DNA of 64,000 nt from Hymenobacter rubidus (GCF_016734815.1 NZ_JAERQF010000019.1:1-64000); one strand, 5' to 3'. Shown: positions 8,747-17,779, numbered from the stretch's first letter. Notes: generated from the sequence alone by a model not told the origin. Program-made: numbers and translations.

Positions 8747-8907
8747 CGGGATGGAACGCTGGGGAAGAAAGACCTAATGGTAATGGCTCCGCTATACGGC
8801 CAGGCCCCGGCCAGCGGTTTTGGCCGCGTCCCACGCGCTTGGGCCACTCCCCGCTTCTTGCAGAATTCGTCAACAGCTAAGCTAGTGCGGTGTCGGGGTT
8901 GGTGTAG
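8747..8907. other. Gene-poor stretch upstream of the FAS1 gene
   Basis: Together with the family C repeat and the 168 bases that follow it, this forms a 406-base gap between the divergent FAS1 and GAF genes. I see no RNA gene or clear TAnnTTTG promoter in it. Confidence 0.4.
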
Positions 8908-8984
8908 AGTAGCGCGAACGTTGTCGTTCGCGTCCCCGCGCCGCGAGCTCGTTCTGGCACGCGAACTGCAAAGTTCGCGCTACT
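8908..8984. repeat. Palindromic repeat, family C
   Basis: Left arm agtagcgcgaacgttgtcgt, right arm gcgaactgcaaagttcgcgc and then tact. Same family as the copy behind cutC at 1978-2059. Confidence 0.75.
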
Positions 8985-9152
8985 GACCGCACGTACACTG
9001 ACTTCGAAACGGCTGCAATAGTATAGACAAGAAATCAGGAAGGTGCTGAACGGCTTGCGCCTCCAACGGATTCTTCGCTTGGTCATTGCCACATGTCGAG
9101 AAGCCAACAATTGCTTTCGCCAAGTATGTTTGTGGCCTTGCCTTTCCTTGCC

Positions 9153-9863
9153 ATGTCTGCTACCCCTTCCCTGGTGCCCGATGACGACGCCCAACGGCTT
9201 TACAGCCTGCGGGCCTACGACTTACTGCCTGCGCTCACCGAACCTGTATTTGATGAGTTTGTGGCCCTGACGGCCCGCATCTTCAGCCTGCCCATCTCGT
9301 TGATTTCGGTTGTCGAGGAAGCCGACGTGTACTACCCCGCCAACCACGGCATGCCGGGCAATAACCAGCAGCCCCGCGCCGATGCGCTGTGCTCCACCGC
9401 CATTTCGCAGGCCCACGCCGTCGTCTACCACGACCTGGCCCTCGAAGACGAGTCGCATATTCCCCCGGAAGCACTGCGCGAGGCCGAATCCAACGGGCTG
9501 CGCTTCTACGCCGGGGCCTTGCTGCGCCTGCCCAACCAGCAGCCCCTGGGCACCTTGTGCATCATCGACCGCCAGCCCCGCGACTTCACCCCCGATGAGC
9601 AGCACATCCTGGAACTGCTGGCGGCCCTGGTCAGTCAAACCGTCGTGGTTCGGCACCTCTGCCGAACCAACCCCGATACCGGCGAGCACCAATGGGCACG
9701 CCTGAGCGCGGAGCTTCAGGAAGAAGTGCAGGCCCTGAATGCTCTGGTCCGCTACCTCTTTGCGCGCCGCGGCACCCAGGTCCCGGTCCCGGCAGAATTT
9801 CTCAGCCAGGTCGAAAGCCGTATTCACGACCTGCAGGACCTGCTCAATCGGTACCATCCCTAG
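9153..9863 (+). CDS. GAF-domain sensor-like protein
   Basis: A 236-residue cytoplasmic protein made almost entirely of one GAF domain (about residues 15-165) with the family's landmarks: FDEFVALTARIFSLPISLIS, then ALCSTAISQ, LRFYAGALLRL and LGTLCIIDRQPR followed by LLAALVSQTV. The C-terminal 65 residues are predicted helical and may dimerise. No kinase, cyclase or DNA-binding domain is attached. Stand-alone GAF proteins of this type occur often in Cytophagales and are thought to bind small molecules or act in signalling, but the ligand cannot be read here. In-frame ATGs also exist at 9093 and 9126; the one at 9153 begins the conserved part and avoids a leader that looks like untranslated sequence. 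A strong hairpin follows the gene. Confidence 0.8.
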   Translation: MSATPSLVPDDDAQRLYSLRAYDLLPALTEPVFDEFVALTARIFSLPISLISVVEEADVYYPANHGMPGNNQQPRADALCSTAISQAHAVVYHDLALEDESHIPPEALREAESNGLRFYAGALLRLPNQQPLGTLCIIDRQPRDFTPDEQHILELLAALVSQTVVVRHLCRTNPDTGEHQWARLSAELQEEVQALNALVRYLFARRGTQVPVPAEFLSQVESRIHDLQDLLNRYHP

Positions 9864-9897
9864 ACTTCTATAAGGACCTAAAGCACCTACGCCCCGG

Positions 9898-9941
9898 CCA
9901 GCAAAAAGCCTGTTCTCAACGAAAAACAGGCTTTTTGCTGG
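9898..9941. terminator. Intrinsic terminator after the GAF gene
   Basis: A perfect 17-bp stem, ccagcaaaaagcctgtt pairing with aacaggctttttgctgg, around a ten-base loop. The poly-T lies in the descending arm, so it can work on both strands. Confidence 0.8.
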
Positions 9942-10247
9942 CCACTGCATGCCTGTAATCGTTGCGAAGACCAGGGTTCCGGCCAGCGTCGTTGGTCTTC
10001 AAAGGGTGGTGCAAAAACAGGCACGTGGCTGCGCGGAAATACTGGGGGTGGTGGGCAGCAACCCCACGCCTACAAGGCTGGCCCAATACCCTTGTGGTAA
10101 AGAACCGACTGCTTAAACAACTTCAATAATTTGTTTCGATTATTTGCTTTTATTTTTGTTTTGTTATGATATTTTGTAATATTGCTACCGGCAGCGGCAA
10201 TAAGGACTTTTTCCTGAGAGCTGAAAGCGCTTTTATCCTGGTTATCC
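9942..10247. other. AT-rich regulatory gap before the sugar operon
   Basis: The last 150 bases are strikingly AT-rich compared with the flanks (runs such as tttgcttttatttttgtttt). An inverted repeat tattgc / gcaata lies at 10180-10202, some 45 bases before the regulator's start, a plausible operator position. No gene is seen. Confidence 0.45.
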
Positions 10248-11012
10248 ATGCTGGCGACGCAACGCAGAGAAAAAATCTTAGAGCTGCTAAAAGAAGACGG
10301 GTCGGCGAAGGTCATCGCGCTGGCCAGGCTTTTTAAGGTCACGGAAGTCACCATTCGGCAGGATTTGGACAAGTTGGAAAAGGAAGGCCTGGTGGTGAAA
10401 GAGCACGGGGGCGCCTACCTGAAAAACGTGGAAGACCAGGTGCGCACCTTCTCCCTGGCCAACCAGGAAAACCTGGATAAGAAAGAACTGATTGCTGCTA
10501 AATGCCTGGAATACATCCAGGAAGGCGACAGCATCATTCTGGATTCCGGCTCGACGACCACCGAAATTGCCAAGCGCCTGACCGGCTACCGCCACCTCAC
10601 CGTCATCACCAACGCCCTGAACATTGCCCTGATTCTGGGGGCGCAGCCGGGCATCGAGGTGATTATGACGGGCGGAGAATTTAAGCCCCCCACGCTGTCG
10701 CTGACCGGACAAAAGGCCGCCGACTTTTTCCGAGGCCTGAACGTGCAAAAGCTGTTTCTAGCCACGGCCGGCCTGTCGTTAAAGTCGGGGCTTACCTACC
10801 CGAGTATCAGCGACATCGTGGTAAAAAAGGCCATGATTGACGCGGCTGACACCTCCTACCTGGTGGCCGACTCGACGAAGATTGGCAAAAGTGCATTTGC
10901 CAGCCTGGGGGCCCTGTCGCTGATTGACTACATCATCACCGATTCGGGCATAGAAGAGAAACACAAGGCCCTGTTCAGGGAGCACGAAATAGAGTTGATA
11001 GTTGCCAACTGA
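10248..11012 (+). CDS. DeoR/GlpR-family transcriptional regulator of the sugar operon
   Basis: A 254-residue repressor of the DeoR class. Residues 1-57 are the winged helix-turn-helix (RREKILELLKEDGSAKVIAL, then VTEVTIRQDLDKLEKEGLV, which is the DeoR recognition signature). Residues about 75-235 form the sugar-phosphate-sensing domain related to ribose-5-phosphate isomerase A, with DSGSTTTEIAKRL as the phosphate-binding loop. DeoR proteins usually bind a phosphorylated intermediate of the pathway they control. It is the first gene of the operon, 16 bases upstream of the isomerase, so it probably regulates itself and everything to the FGGY kinase. The effector is inferred to be the kinase product. 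Confidence 0.92.
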   Translation: MLATQRREKILELLKEDGSAKVIALARLFKVTEVTIRQDLDKLEKEGLVVKEHGGAYLKNVEDQVRTFSLANQENLDKKELIAAKCLEYIQEGDSIILDSGSTTTEIAKRLTGYRHLTVITNALNIALILGAQPGIEVIMTGGEFKPPTLSLTGQKAADFFRGLNVQKLFLATAGLSLKSGLTYPSISDIVVKKAMIDAADTSYLVADSTKIGKSAFASLGALSLIDYIITDSGIEEKHKALFREHEIELIVAN

Positions 11013-11028
11013 AAATAAAACAAACTAA

Positions 11029-12438
11029 ATGAAAGGTAATGTTACCCTGGGGGTCATCATTGGCAACCGCGACTTTTTTCCCGATAAGCTGGTGGGCGAG
11101 TGCCGGCAGGACTTGCTGGCCGCTTTTGCGCAGGCCGGCATCACGCCCATCATGCTGGATGAGAGCGCCACCAAGCTGGGCGGCGTCGAAACTTTTCAGG
11201 AAGCGCAGAAGTGCGCCGCGCTGTTTCGGCAGCACGCCAACGACATCATGGGCGTGCTGGTGGTGCTGCCCAATTTCGGCGACGAAAAGGGCGTAGCCGA
11301 AACCCTGAAACTCTCGCGCCTCGATGTGCCGGTGCTGGTGCAGGCCTACCCCGACGACCTCGCCCGCCTCGACGTGGCCCACCGCCGTGATGCCTGGTGC
11401 GGCAAGATTTCGGTGTGCAACAACTTGTACCAGTACAACATCAAGTACTCGCTGACCACCAAGCACGTGGTACACCCCTCGGACCCCAGCTTTATTGAGG
11501 ACCTGAAAAACTTCGCCGGCGTGTGCCGCGTCACGAAAGGCGTGCGCAACGTGCGCATCGGCGCCGTGGGTGCCCGGCCGGGCGCGTTCCAGACGGTGCG
11601 CTACAGCGAGAAGATTCTGCAGCGCAGCGGCATTTCGGTGGTGACCATTGATTTGTCGCACATCCTGGGCTTTGCCGACAAGCTGACCAAGGACGACCAG
11701 AAGGTGAAGGAGCGGCTGGAAGCCATTCAGGCCTACACGCCCACCGGCCGCACGCCCGGCGACAAACTCATCCAGATTGCCAAGCTCGACGTGGTGCTGC
11801 GCGACTTCGTGGAAGAGCACGCCCTCGACGCCACGGCCATTCAGTGCTGGACCTCGCTGCAGCAGAACTACGGCTGCAACGTGTGCACCAGCATGAGCAT
11901 GATGAGCGAAAACATGCTGCCCAGCGCCTGCGAAGTGGACGTGACCGGCACCCTGAGCATGTACGCCATGCAGCTGGCCTCGGGCTCGCCGAGCGCGCTG
12001 GTGGACTGGAACAACAACTACGCCTCCGACCCCGATAAGTGCGTGCTGTTCCACTGCGGCAACTGGGCGAAGTCGTTTTTGCCGGACATTCAGATGAGCA
12101 CGGCCCCGATTCTGGGCACCACCGTGGGCGAGGAAAACACCTACGGCGCCCTCGACGGCCGCACGCCGGCCTCGCCGCTCACCTTTGGCCGCATCAGCAC
12201 CGACGACCCCAAGGGCATCATCAAAGCCTATGTGGGCGAGGGCGAGCTGACCGACGACGCCCTGAACACCTTCGGCAACCGCGCGGTGGCCAAAATCGAC
12301 AACCTGCAAGGCCTGATGCAGCACGTGTGCCGCCACGGCTTTGAGCACCACGTGGTGATGAATGCCTCCAAAACGGCGGGCATTCTGGAGGAAGCCTTCG
12401 GCAACTACATGGGCTGGGACGTGCACCGGCACAAGTAA
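11029..12438 (+). CDS. L-fucose/L-arabinose isomerase-like sugar isomerase
   Basis: A 469-residue member of the fucose/arabinose isomerase superfamily, which interconverts aldoses and ketoses with a divalent metal. N-terminal MKGNVTLGVIIGNRDFFPDK and the GVLVVLPNFGDE block match the Rossmann-like first domain; the middle and C-terminal parts carry QCWTSLQQNYG, CNVCTSMSMMSE and CEVDVTGTLSMYAMQLA, in which the acidic and His residues that bind metal in this superfamily would lie. No true FucI (about 590 aa) or AraA (about 500 aa) is matched in full. With the downstream kinase and split transketolase it fits the aldose-to-ketose step for a pentose or branched pentose; D-apiose is the leading candidate by context, not proof. 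Confidence 0.8.
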   Translation: MKGNVTLGVIIGNRDFFPDKLVGECRQDLLAAFAQAGITPIMLDESATKLGGVETFQEAQKCAALFRQHANDIMGVLVVLPNFGDEKGVAETLKLSRLDVPVLVQAYPDDLARLDVAHRRDAWCGKISVCNNLYQYNIKYSLTTKHVVHPSDPSFIEDLKNFAGVCRVTKGVRNVRIGAVGARPGAFQTVRYSEKILQRSGISVVTIDLSHILGFADKLTKDDQKVKERLEAIQAYTPTGRTPGDKLIQIAKLDVVLRDFVEEHALDATAIQCWTSLQQNYGCNVCTSMSMMSENMLPSACEVDVTGTLSMYAMQLASGSPSALVDWNNNYASDPDKCVLFHCGNWAKSFLPDIQMSTAPILGTTVGEENTYGALDGRTPASPLTFGRISTDDPKGIIKAYVGEGELTDDALNTFGNRAVAKIDNLQGLMQHVCRHGFEHHVVMNASKTAGILEEAFGNYMGWDVHRHK

Positions 12439-12444
12439 GCAGAA

Positions 12445-12541
12445 CGTCATGCCGAGCGCAGCCGAGGCATCTCGCTCGCTTCGTTGTAATGGCATTGATT
12501 ACTGCCACACGCGAGATGCCTCGGCTGCGCTCGGCATGACG
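12445..12541. repeat. REP-like palindrome, family A
   Basis: Arms cgtcatgccgagcgcagccg and cggctgcgctcggcatgacg. Begins 6 bases after the isomerase stop, inside the operon. Confidence 0.9.
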
Positions 12542-12569
12542 ACCTTTTCTAACTGATATCGTTCTGTGT

Positions 12570-13415
12570 ATGATTTCCGAAGCAACGATTTCCACCGCCG
12601 AGCTGGCCCGCAAGTCGGTGCAGTACCGGCGCAACATTCTCAAGTACATTGTGGGGGCCAAGGCCGGGCACACGGGCGGCAGCCTTTCGTGCGTCGACAT
12701 TCTCAACGTGCTGTATAACTATACGATGAATGTGTCGCCGGATAACTTCACTTCGCCCGACCGCGACCGGTACATTCAGAGCAAAGGGCACACGGTGGAG
12801 GCGCTGTTTGTGGTGCTGGCCGACCAGGGTTTCTTTCCGGAGTCGGACCTGGAAACGCTGTGCCGGTACCAGTCGCACTACATCGGCCACCCCACCCGCA
12901 AGGTGCACGGCGTGGAGCAAAACACCGGCTCGCTGGGCCACGGGCTGCCGCTGAGCGTGGGCACGGCCCTGGCCGCCAAGCTCGATGGGCGCAGCTACCG
13001 CACCTTCACCCTGCTCGGCGACGGCGAATTGCCCGAGGGCTCAAACTGGGAAGGCGCGCTGCTGGCGTCGCATTACAAGCTCGATAACCTCTGCGCCATC
13101 ATCGACAAGAACGGCTTGCAGATTTCGGGCCCCACCGCCACAGTGTGCAACACCGACCCGATGGACCAGAAATTCGAGGCCTTTGGCTGGGCCGTGCGCC
13201 ACGTGGACGGCAACGACGTGGCCGCTCTGCAAGCGGCCTTTGATGCGCTGCCGTTGGCGGCCGGCAAGCCGAGCCTCATCATTGCGCACACGGTGAAAGG
13301 CAAGGGCGTCAGCTTTATGGAAAACCAGCTGAAGTGGCACCACGGCGTGCCCTCGGCCGAGCAGTACGAAGCGGCCGTGCAGGAGTTGGACGCGGCCGAA
13401 GCGGCGCTGGCATAA
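12570..13415 (+). CDS. Transketolase, N-terminal (ThDP pyrophosphate-binding) subunit
   Basis: The 281-residue first half of a split transketolase. It carries GHTGGSLSCVDILNVLY, SKGHTVEALF, the NTGSLGHGLPLSVG block and the ThDP/Mg motif GDGELPEGSNWEGALLASH, which ends with DNLCAIIDKN. Cytoplasmic; it forms the active site only with the C-terminal subunit, whose gene starts 19 bases downstream. Split transketolases in sugar operons often act on an unusual ketose phosphate; the published D-apiose pathway uses such a pair to transfer a two-carbon unit from apulose 4-phosphate to glyceraldehyde 3-phosphate. The family is certain; the donor substrate is inferred. Confidence 0.92.
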   Translation: MISEATISTAELARKSVQYRRNILKYIVGAKAGHTGGSLSCVDILNVLYNYTMNVSPDNFTSPDRDRYIQSKGHTVEALFVVLADQGFFPESDLETLCRYQSHYIGHPTRKVHGVEQNTGSLGHGLPLSVGTALAAKLDGRSYRTFTLLGDGELPEGSNWEGALLASHYKLDNLCAIIDKNGLQISGPTATVCNTDPMDQKFEAFGWAVRHVDGNDVAALQAAFDALPLAAGKPSLIIAHTVKGKGVSFMENQLKWHHGVPSAEQYEAAVQELDAAEAALA

Positions 13416-13434
13416 GCAATTAGCACCTATTGAT

Positions 13435-14448
13435 ATGGGAGAACTAACCCCAACCGTTGCCGCGCCCGGCGTGGCCCAAGCCAACCTCGACGTCTTCTCG
13501 GGTACGCTGCAAGAACTTGCCGCTACCGACCGCGACCTGCTGGTGGTGACCAGCGACTCGCGCGGCTCGGGCAAGCTCGTGCCGTTTGCCGAGCGTTTCC
13601 CCCGGCAGCTGGTCGAAATCGGGATTGCCGAGCAAAACCTGGTGGGCGTGGCCGCCGGGCTGGCCTCCACGGGCAAGCGCGTGTTTGCGGTGTCGCCCGC
13701 CTGTTTCCTCACGGCCCGCTCCTTCGAGCAGATTAAAACCGACGTGGCTTACTCCGACAACCCGGTGAAACTCATCGGCATCAGCGCGGGCGTGAGCTAC
13801 GGGGCGCTGGGCTCGACGCACCACAGCCTGCACGATTTTGCCGCTCTGCGCGCCGTGAACAACATTACGGTGGTGGCCCCGGCCGACAATTTCGAAACCG
13901 AACAAGCCATTCGAGCCGCCGCGGCGCTGGATAAGCCGGTGTACCTGCGCTTCGGCAAGAAGCCCATGCCGCTGCTCACCAAGGAGGATGTGCCGTTCGC
14001 CTTCGGCAAAGGCCGCGTGGTGCGCCAGGGCGCCGACCTCATCCTCATTGGCACCGGCGAAACGACCTACCCGGCCCTGCAAGCCGCCCAAAAGCTAGCT
14101 GCTGAACACGGCATCGAAGCCACGGTGGTGAGCATGCACACCATCAAGCCGCTCGACTACGACCTGCTAGCCGAGCTGGCCGCCACGGGTGCGCCCATCG
14201 TCACGGCCGAAGAGCACAGCATCTTCGGCGGCCTGGGCGAGGCCTGCGCGTCGTTTCTGCTACAAAACGGCTTCCGCAACCGCTTCAAAATCATGGGTAT
14301 TCCTGACGAATACACCGTGACGGGCTCGCAGCTTGAAATCATGAACCACTACGGACTGTCGGAGGCGGGCATTGCTGAGGCGGCACTGAAGCTATTGAAG
14401 CTAAGCGTCATGCCGAGCGCAGCCGAGGCATCTCGCGTGCAGCAGTAA
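13435..14448 (+). CDS. Transketolase, C-terminal (pyrimidine-binding) subunit
   Basis: The second half of the split transketolase, 337 aa. It has the pyrimidine-domain pattern VTSDSRGSGKL, FPRQLVEIGIAEQNLVGVAA (with the catalytic Glu that activates ThDP) and the C-terminal transketolase domain (VVSMHTIKPLDYDLLAE, then IVTAEEHSIFGGLGEA). The last twelve or so residues, SVMPSAAEASRVQQ, are encoded by the left arm of a family A palindrome, which also supplies the TAA stop. The native C-terminus has therefore probably been replaced. It lies between the N-subunit gene and the ABC binding-protein gene in one operon. Confidence 0.92.
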   Translation: MGELTPTVAAPGVAQANLDVFSGTLQELAATDRDLLVVTSDSRGSGKLVPFAERFPRQLVEIGIAEQNLVGVAAGLASTGKRVFAVSPACFLTARSFEQIKTDVAYSDNPVKLIGISAGVSYGALGSTHHSLHDFAALRAVNNITVVAPADNFETEQAIRAAAALDKPVYLRFGKKPMPLLTKEDVPFAFGKGRVVRQGADLILIGTGETTYPALQAAQKLAAEHGIEATVVSMHTIKPLDYDLLAELAATGAPIVTAEEHSIFGGLGEACASFLLQNGFRNRFKIMGIPDEYTVTGSQLEIMNHYGLSEAGIAEAALKLLKLSVMPSAAEASRVQQ

Positions 14449-14503
14449 TCAATGACGGCTGCAACGATTCGAGTGAGATGCCTCGGCTACGCTCGGCATG
14501 ACG
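14406..14503. repeat. REP-like palindrome, family A, overlapping a coding 3' end
   Basis: Arms cgtcatgccgagcgcagccg and cggctacgctcggcatgacg. The transketolase subunit stop (TAA) falls inside the element. Confidence 0.9.
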
Positions 14504-14548
14504 TTCTTTTCTTGCTCCTCCTGGCTGCTTTTTCCCAAAATCCCACCC

Positions 14549-15484
14549 ATGTCCAACCCACGCAAATTGCTGTTGCTCTGGCTGCTCCCGCTGCTCCTTG
14601 CGGCAGGCTGCGGCCAGAAGAAGGCCGCTGGTCCGAAGAAGGTCGCCGTCATCGTTTCGACGCTGAACAACCCGTGGTTTGTGGTGCTGGCCGAAACAGC
14701 GGCGGCGCGGGCGCGGGCCCTGGGCTTTGAGGCCAAAATATTTGACTCGCAGAACAATACCTCGCTGGAGGCCGACCATTTCGAAAACGCCATCGTGTCG
14801 GGCTTCGACGCCATTCTGCTGAACCCTACTGATTCGGACGGCTCCATCGTGAACGTGCAGAAGGCCAAGGACGCCGGCATTCCGGTGTTTTGCATGGACC
14901 GGGAGGTGAATTCCTCCAAAGCCGCTACTTCGCAGATTTTGTCGGACAATTACTCCGGCTGCGTGGCGCTGGGCAAGGAGTTCGTGCAGGACCTGCACCA
15001 GCGCGGCAACTACGTGGAAATCCTCGGCATCGTGGGCGACAACAACACCTGGAACCGCTCCAAAGGCTTCCACAGCGTGGTGGACCGCTACCCCGGCCTG
15101 AAGATGGTGGCCCAGCAAAGCGCCGATTTCGACCGCAACAAGGCCATGGAAGTGCTGGAATCGGTGCTGCAGGCCCACCCCGACATCAACGCCGTGTTTT
15201 GCGGCAACGACGCCATGGCCATGGGCGCCTACCAGGCCCTGGTAGCGGCCGGCAAAGCCAAAGAGGTGGGCGTGTACGGCTTCGATGGCGCCGACGACGT
15301 GCTGGGCGCCATTGGCGAGGGCAAAATCAAAGCCACCGGCCTCCAATCGCCCCAAACGATGGCGAAAACGGCGGCCGACTACGCCGCTGAGTACTTCAAG
15401 GGCAAGCGCGACTTTGCCCAGCGCGTGCCGGTGGCCGTGGAGCTGGTAGATGCCGCTAATATTCGGGATTATCGCAACAAGTAA
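14549..15484 (+). CDS. Sugar ABC transporter substrate-binding lipoprotein (RbsB-like)
   Basis: A 311-residue type I periplasmic binding protein. The N-terminus is a lipoprotein signal, LLPLLLAAGC, with Cys19 as the predicted lipidation site, so the protein is probably membrane-anchored in the periplasm. The body matches the ribose-binding family: VAVIVSTLNNPWFVVLAETA, FDAILLNPTDSDGS, VFCMDREVNSS, then AVFCGNDAMAMGAYQAL and VYGFDGADDV. It should deliver a small sugar or polyol to the RbsA/RbsC pair downstream. The ATG at 14549 is chosen because it starts the lipoprotein signal; a frame-open upstream ATG overlaps the preceding repeat. ABC sugar importers of this class are uncommon in Bacteroidota. 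Confidence 0.9.
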   Translation: MSNPRKLLLLWLLPLLLAAGCGQKKAAGPKKVAVIVSTLNNPWFVVLAETAAARARALGFEAKIFDSQNNTSLEADHFENAIVSGFDAILLNPTDSDGSIVNVQKAKDAGIPVFCMDREVNSSKAATSQILSDNYSGCVALGKEFVQDLHQRGNYVEILGIVGDNNTWNRSKGFHSVVDRYPGLKMVAQQSADFDRNKAMEVLESVLQAHPDINAVFCGNDAMAMGAYQALVAAGKAKEVGVYGFDGADDVLGAIGEGKIKATGLQSPQTMAKTAADYAAEYFKGKRDFAQRVPVAVELVDAANIRDYRNK

Positions 15485-15490
15485 CGCGCC

Positions 15491-16132
15491 ATGAAGAAAA
15501 CGCTGCAATACGTGGTACTGGCGGCCGTGTTGGTGCTGGTGGCCTTCAAATCGGTGTATTTCGAGAAGCTGAGCACGCACAAAGCGGCGACCGGTCCCGA
15601 CGCGGCCGGCAAGTTCGACGCGGCCAGCTACGCCCAGCGCTTCTGGACCGAGAAGCTGCTGCCGGCCACGGCGCAGGCCCCTGATTTGTCGGCTTTGCTG
15701 ACGGAGCTAAAGGCTAACCCGCAGGCGGCTTTCGCTCAGTCGCACGCCTTGGGCATCGGCAACATTCGCTATTTTCTGGTGCGGGGTGCGGGCACCGTGG
15801 CAAAGGTGGACAAGAACGACGTGACCGTGCGCCTGGCCGATGGCAACGACGTGCAGCTGGCCACCGAATACGTGTTCGGCAACGCGGCCCGCGATGCCTC
15901 TGGCTTGATACGCAACCAGGATTTCGACAACACGGCCGACCTCAACGCGCTGGCCGAACAGCTTAACGGGCTGATTCGGGCGCGGGTGGTGCCGGGCCTG
16001 CGGGCCGACGCCAGGCCGGGTAGCGCGGTGCAGTTTGCAGGCGCGCTGGAGCTGAACCAAGCCCACCTGCACCTCGACAAGCTGGAGGTGATGCCGCTGG
16101 CGGTGACTTTTTCGCCCACTGTAAAGCCGTAG
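15491..16132 (+). CDS. DUF2291-family membrane-anchored periplasmic protein
   Basis: A 213-residue protein with an N-terminal hydrophobic segment (about residues 6-22) and then a beta-rich domain, with the family-like FDAASYAQRFWTEKLLPA stretch near residue 43 and GIGNIRYFLVRGAGTV. DUF2291 proteins are repeatedly encoded within RbsABC-type polyol and sugar transport operons; their function is not established, though an accessory role in transport is assumed. Here it sits 6 bases after the binding protein and 3 bases before the ATPase gene, so it is translated as part of the transporter. No catalytic motif is visible. Confidence 0.82.
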   Translation: MKKTLQYVVLAAVLVLVAFKSVYFEKLSTHKAATGPDAAGKFDAASYAQRFWTEKLLPATAQAPDLSALLTELKANPQAAFAQSHALGIGNIRYFLVRGAGTVAKVDKNDVTVRLADGNDVQLATEYVFGNAARDASGLIRNQDFDNTADLNALAEQLNGLIRARVVPGLRADARPGSAVQFAGALELNQAHLHLDKLEVMPLAVTFSPTVKP

Positions 16133-16135
16133 CGT

Positions 16136-17641
16136 ATGCTGGTCGCAGAAAATATTACGAAGCGGTTTGCGGGCGTCACGGCGCTGGATAAGGTATGCCT
16201 GGAGTTTCCGGCCGGCCAGGTCACGGCCGTGATTGGCGAGAATGGAGCCGGCAAATCCACGCTGATGAAGATTTTGTCGGGCGTGTACGCCGATTATGAG
16301 GGGCAGATTTATTTCCGTGGGCAGCCGGTGCGGTTTGCGTCCATTCGCGACGCGCAGGCCTGCGGCATCGCCATCATTCACCAGGAACTCAACCTGGTGC
16401 CCTACCTCAGCATTGCCGAAAACCTGTTTCTGGGCCGCGAGCTGACCACCGACTGGGGCCTGCTCGACCAGAAGCAGATGCGCCGCAAAACCCAGGAGCT
16501 GCTCACCCGCCTCAAGCTCGACGTGCCCCCCGACACGCTGGTGGGCGAGCTGAAAGTGGGCCAGCAGCAGGTGGTGGAAATTGCCAAGGCCCTGCTCGAA
16601 GAATCGGAGGTCATCATCATGGACGAGCCCACGTCGGCCATCAGCGAAAGCGAGGTGGCGGTGCTGTTCGGCCTCATTCGGGACCTGCGGCGCGAGGGCA
16701 AGGCCGTGGTTTACATCTCCCACAAGCTCGACGAGCTGTTCACCATCGCCGACCGCTACGTGGTGCTGCGCGACGGCCATTCCATCGAATCGGGCCCGAT
16801 GGCGGGGATGACGCCCGACGACATCATCCGCAAGATGGTGGGGCGCGACATCACCATCATCCGCCAGCAGGCCGGCAAAACCTGCGGCGAGCCCGTGGTA
16901 ACCGTGCGCGACCTGTGTTTGCGCCACCCCACCCGGCCGAACGAAAATCAGCTCAAAAACCTGTCGTTCAGCGTGGGTCGGGGGGAAATCGTGGGTTTGT
17001 TCGGGCTAATGGGCGCGGGGCGGACCGAGCTGCTCGAAACCCTGTTTGGCCTGCACCACGGGCGCGCCAGCGGCCGCGTGTGGGTGGAAGGCAAGGAAAC
17101 GTTTTTTACCGCGCCCATTGGGGCCATCAAAGCCGGCCTGGGCCTCGTGCCCGAGGACCGCAAGCGCGACGGCCTGGTGCTGGGCCTCGACGTGCAAACC
17201 AACATCAGCCTGGCCGACCTCGGCAACGTGGAAAAAACCGGCCTGCTCAACCGCGTGAAAGAAGCCCTGCTGGCCCGCAAATACATCACCGACCTGCGCA
17301 TCAAAACGCCCTCCGAAAAGCAGGAAGCCCGCAACCTGAGCGGCGGCAACCAGCAGAAAATCGTGCTGGGCAAGTGGCTGGCCACCAACCCGCGCCTGCT
17401 GATGCTGGACGAGCCCACGCGCGGCATCGACATCAACGCCAAAAACGAGATTTATAAGCTGATGCTGCAGCTGGCCGATGCCGGCATGGGCATCCTGGTC
17501 GCCTCTTCCGAGCTGCCTGAAATCCTGGCCGTGTCCGACCGCGTGCTGGTGCTGAGCGAAGGCCGGCTCACGGCCGAGTTCAGCGCCGCGGAGGCGACGG
17601 AGAATGCGATTTTGAAGGCCGCCATTCCGAGCACGATTTGA
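16136..17641 (+). CDS. Sugar ABC transporter ATPase with two nucleotide-binding domains (RbsA-like)
   Basis: A 501-residue duplicated ABC ATPase of the ribose/monosaccharide class. The first half has a full Walker A, GENGAGKST at residues 34-42, and Walker B VIIMDEPTSAISESE. The second half has a degenerate P-loop, GLFGLMGAGRTELLETL, with a normal signature LSGGNQQKIVLGKWLA and Walker B LLMLDEPTRGID, as in RbsA and MglA. It powers the RbsC-type permease encoded next, although a family A repeat separates them. Soluble, at the inner face of the cytoplasmic membrane. Confidence 0.95.
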   Translation: MLVAENITKRFAGVTALDKVCLEFPAGQVTAVIGENGAGKSTLMKILSGVYADYEGQIYFRGQPVRFASIRDAQACGIAIIHQELNLVPYLSIAENLFLGRELTTDWGLLDQKQMRRKTQELLTRLKLDVPPDTLVGELKVGQQQVVEIAKALLEESEVIIMDEPTSAISESEVAVLFGLIRDLRREGKAVVYISHKLDELFTIADRYVVLRDGHSIESGPMAGMTPDDIIRKMVGRDITIIRQQAGKTCGEPVVTVRDLCLRHPTRPNENQLKNLSFSVGRGEIVGLFGLMGAGRTELLETLFGLHHGRASGRVWVEGKETFFTAPIGAIKAGLGLVPEDRKRDGLVLGLDVQTNISLADLGNVEKTGLLNRVKEALLARKYITDLRIKTPSEKQEARNLSGGNQQKIVLGKWLATNPRLLMLDEPTRGIDINAKNEIYKLMLQLADAGMGILVASSELPEILAVSDRVLVLSEGRLTAEFSAAEATENAILKAAIPSTI

Positions 17642-17662
17642 TGCATTAGAACGAAAACAGTC

Positions 17663-17750
17663 CGTCATGCAGAGCGCAGCGAAGCATCTTTACCTCAATA
17701 CCAATTAATTACTGCTGCGGTAAAGATGCTTCGCTGCGCTCTGCATGACG
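17663..17750. repeat. REP-like palindrome, family A
   Basis: Arms cgtcatgcagagcgcagcga and tcgctgcgctctgcatgacg, 22 bases after the RbsA-like stop and 30 bases before the permease start. Confidence 0.9.
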
Positions 17751-17779
17751 TTGCCACTTCCCACTTCCTTCCCACCCCC

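Noticed and set aside
10975-12495. 506-codon minus-strand frame opposite the isomerase
   Set aside because: Antisense shadow of a gene with strong family motifs; no promoter or domain.
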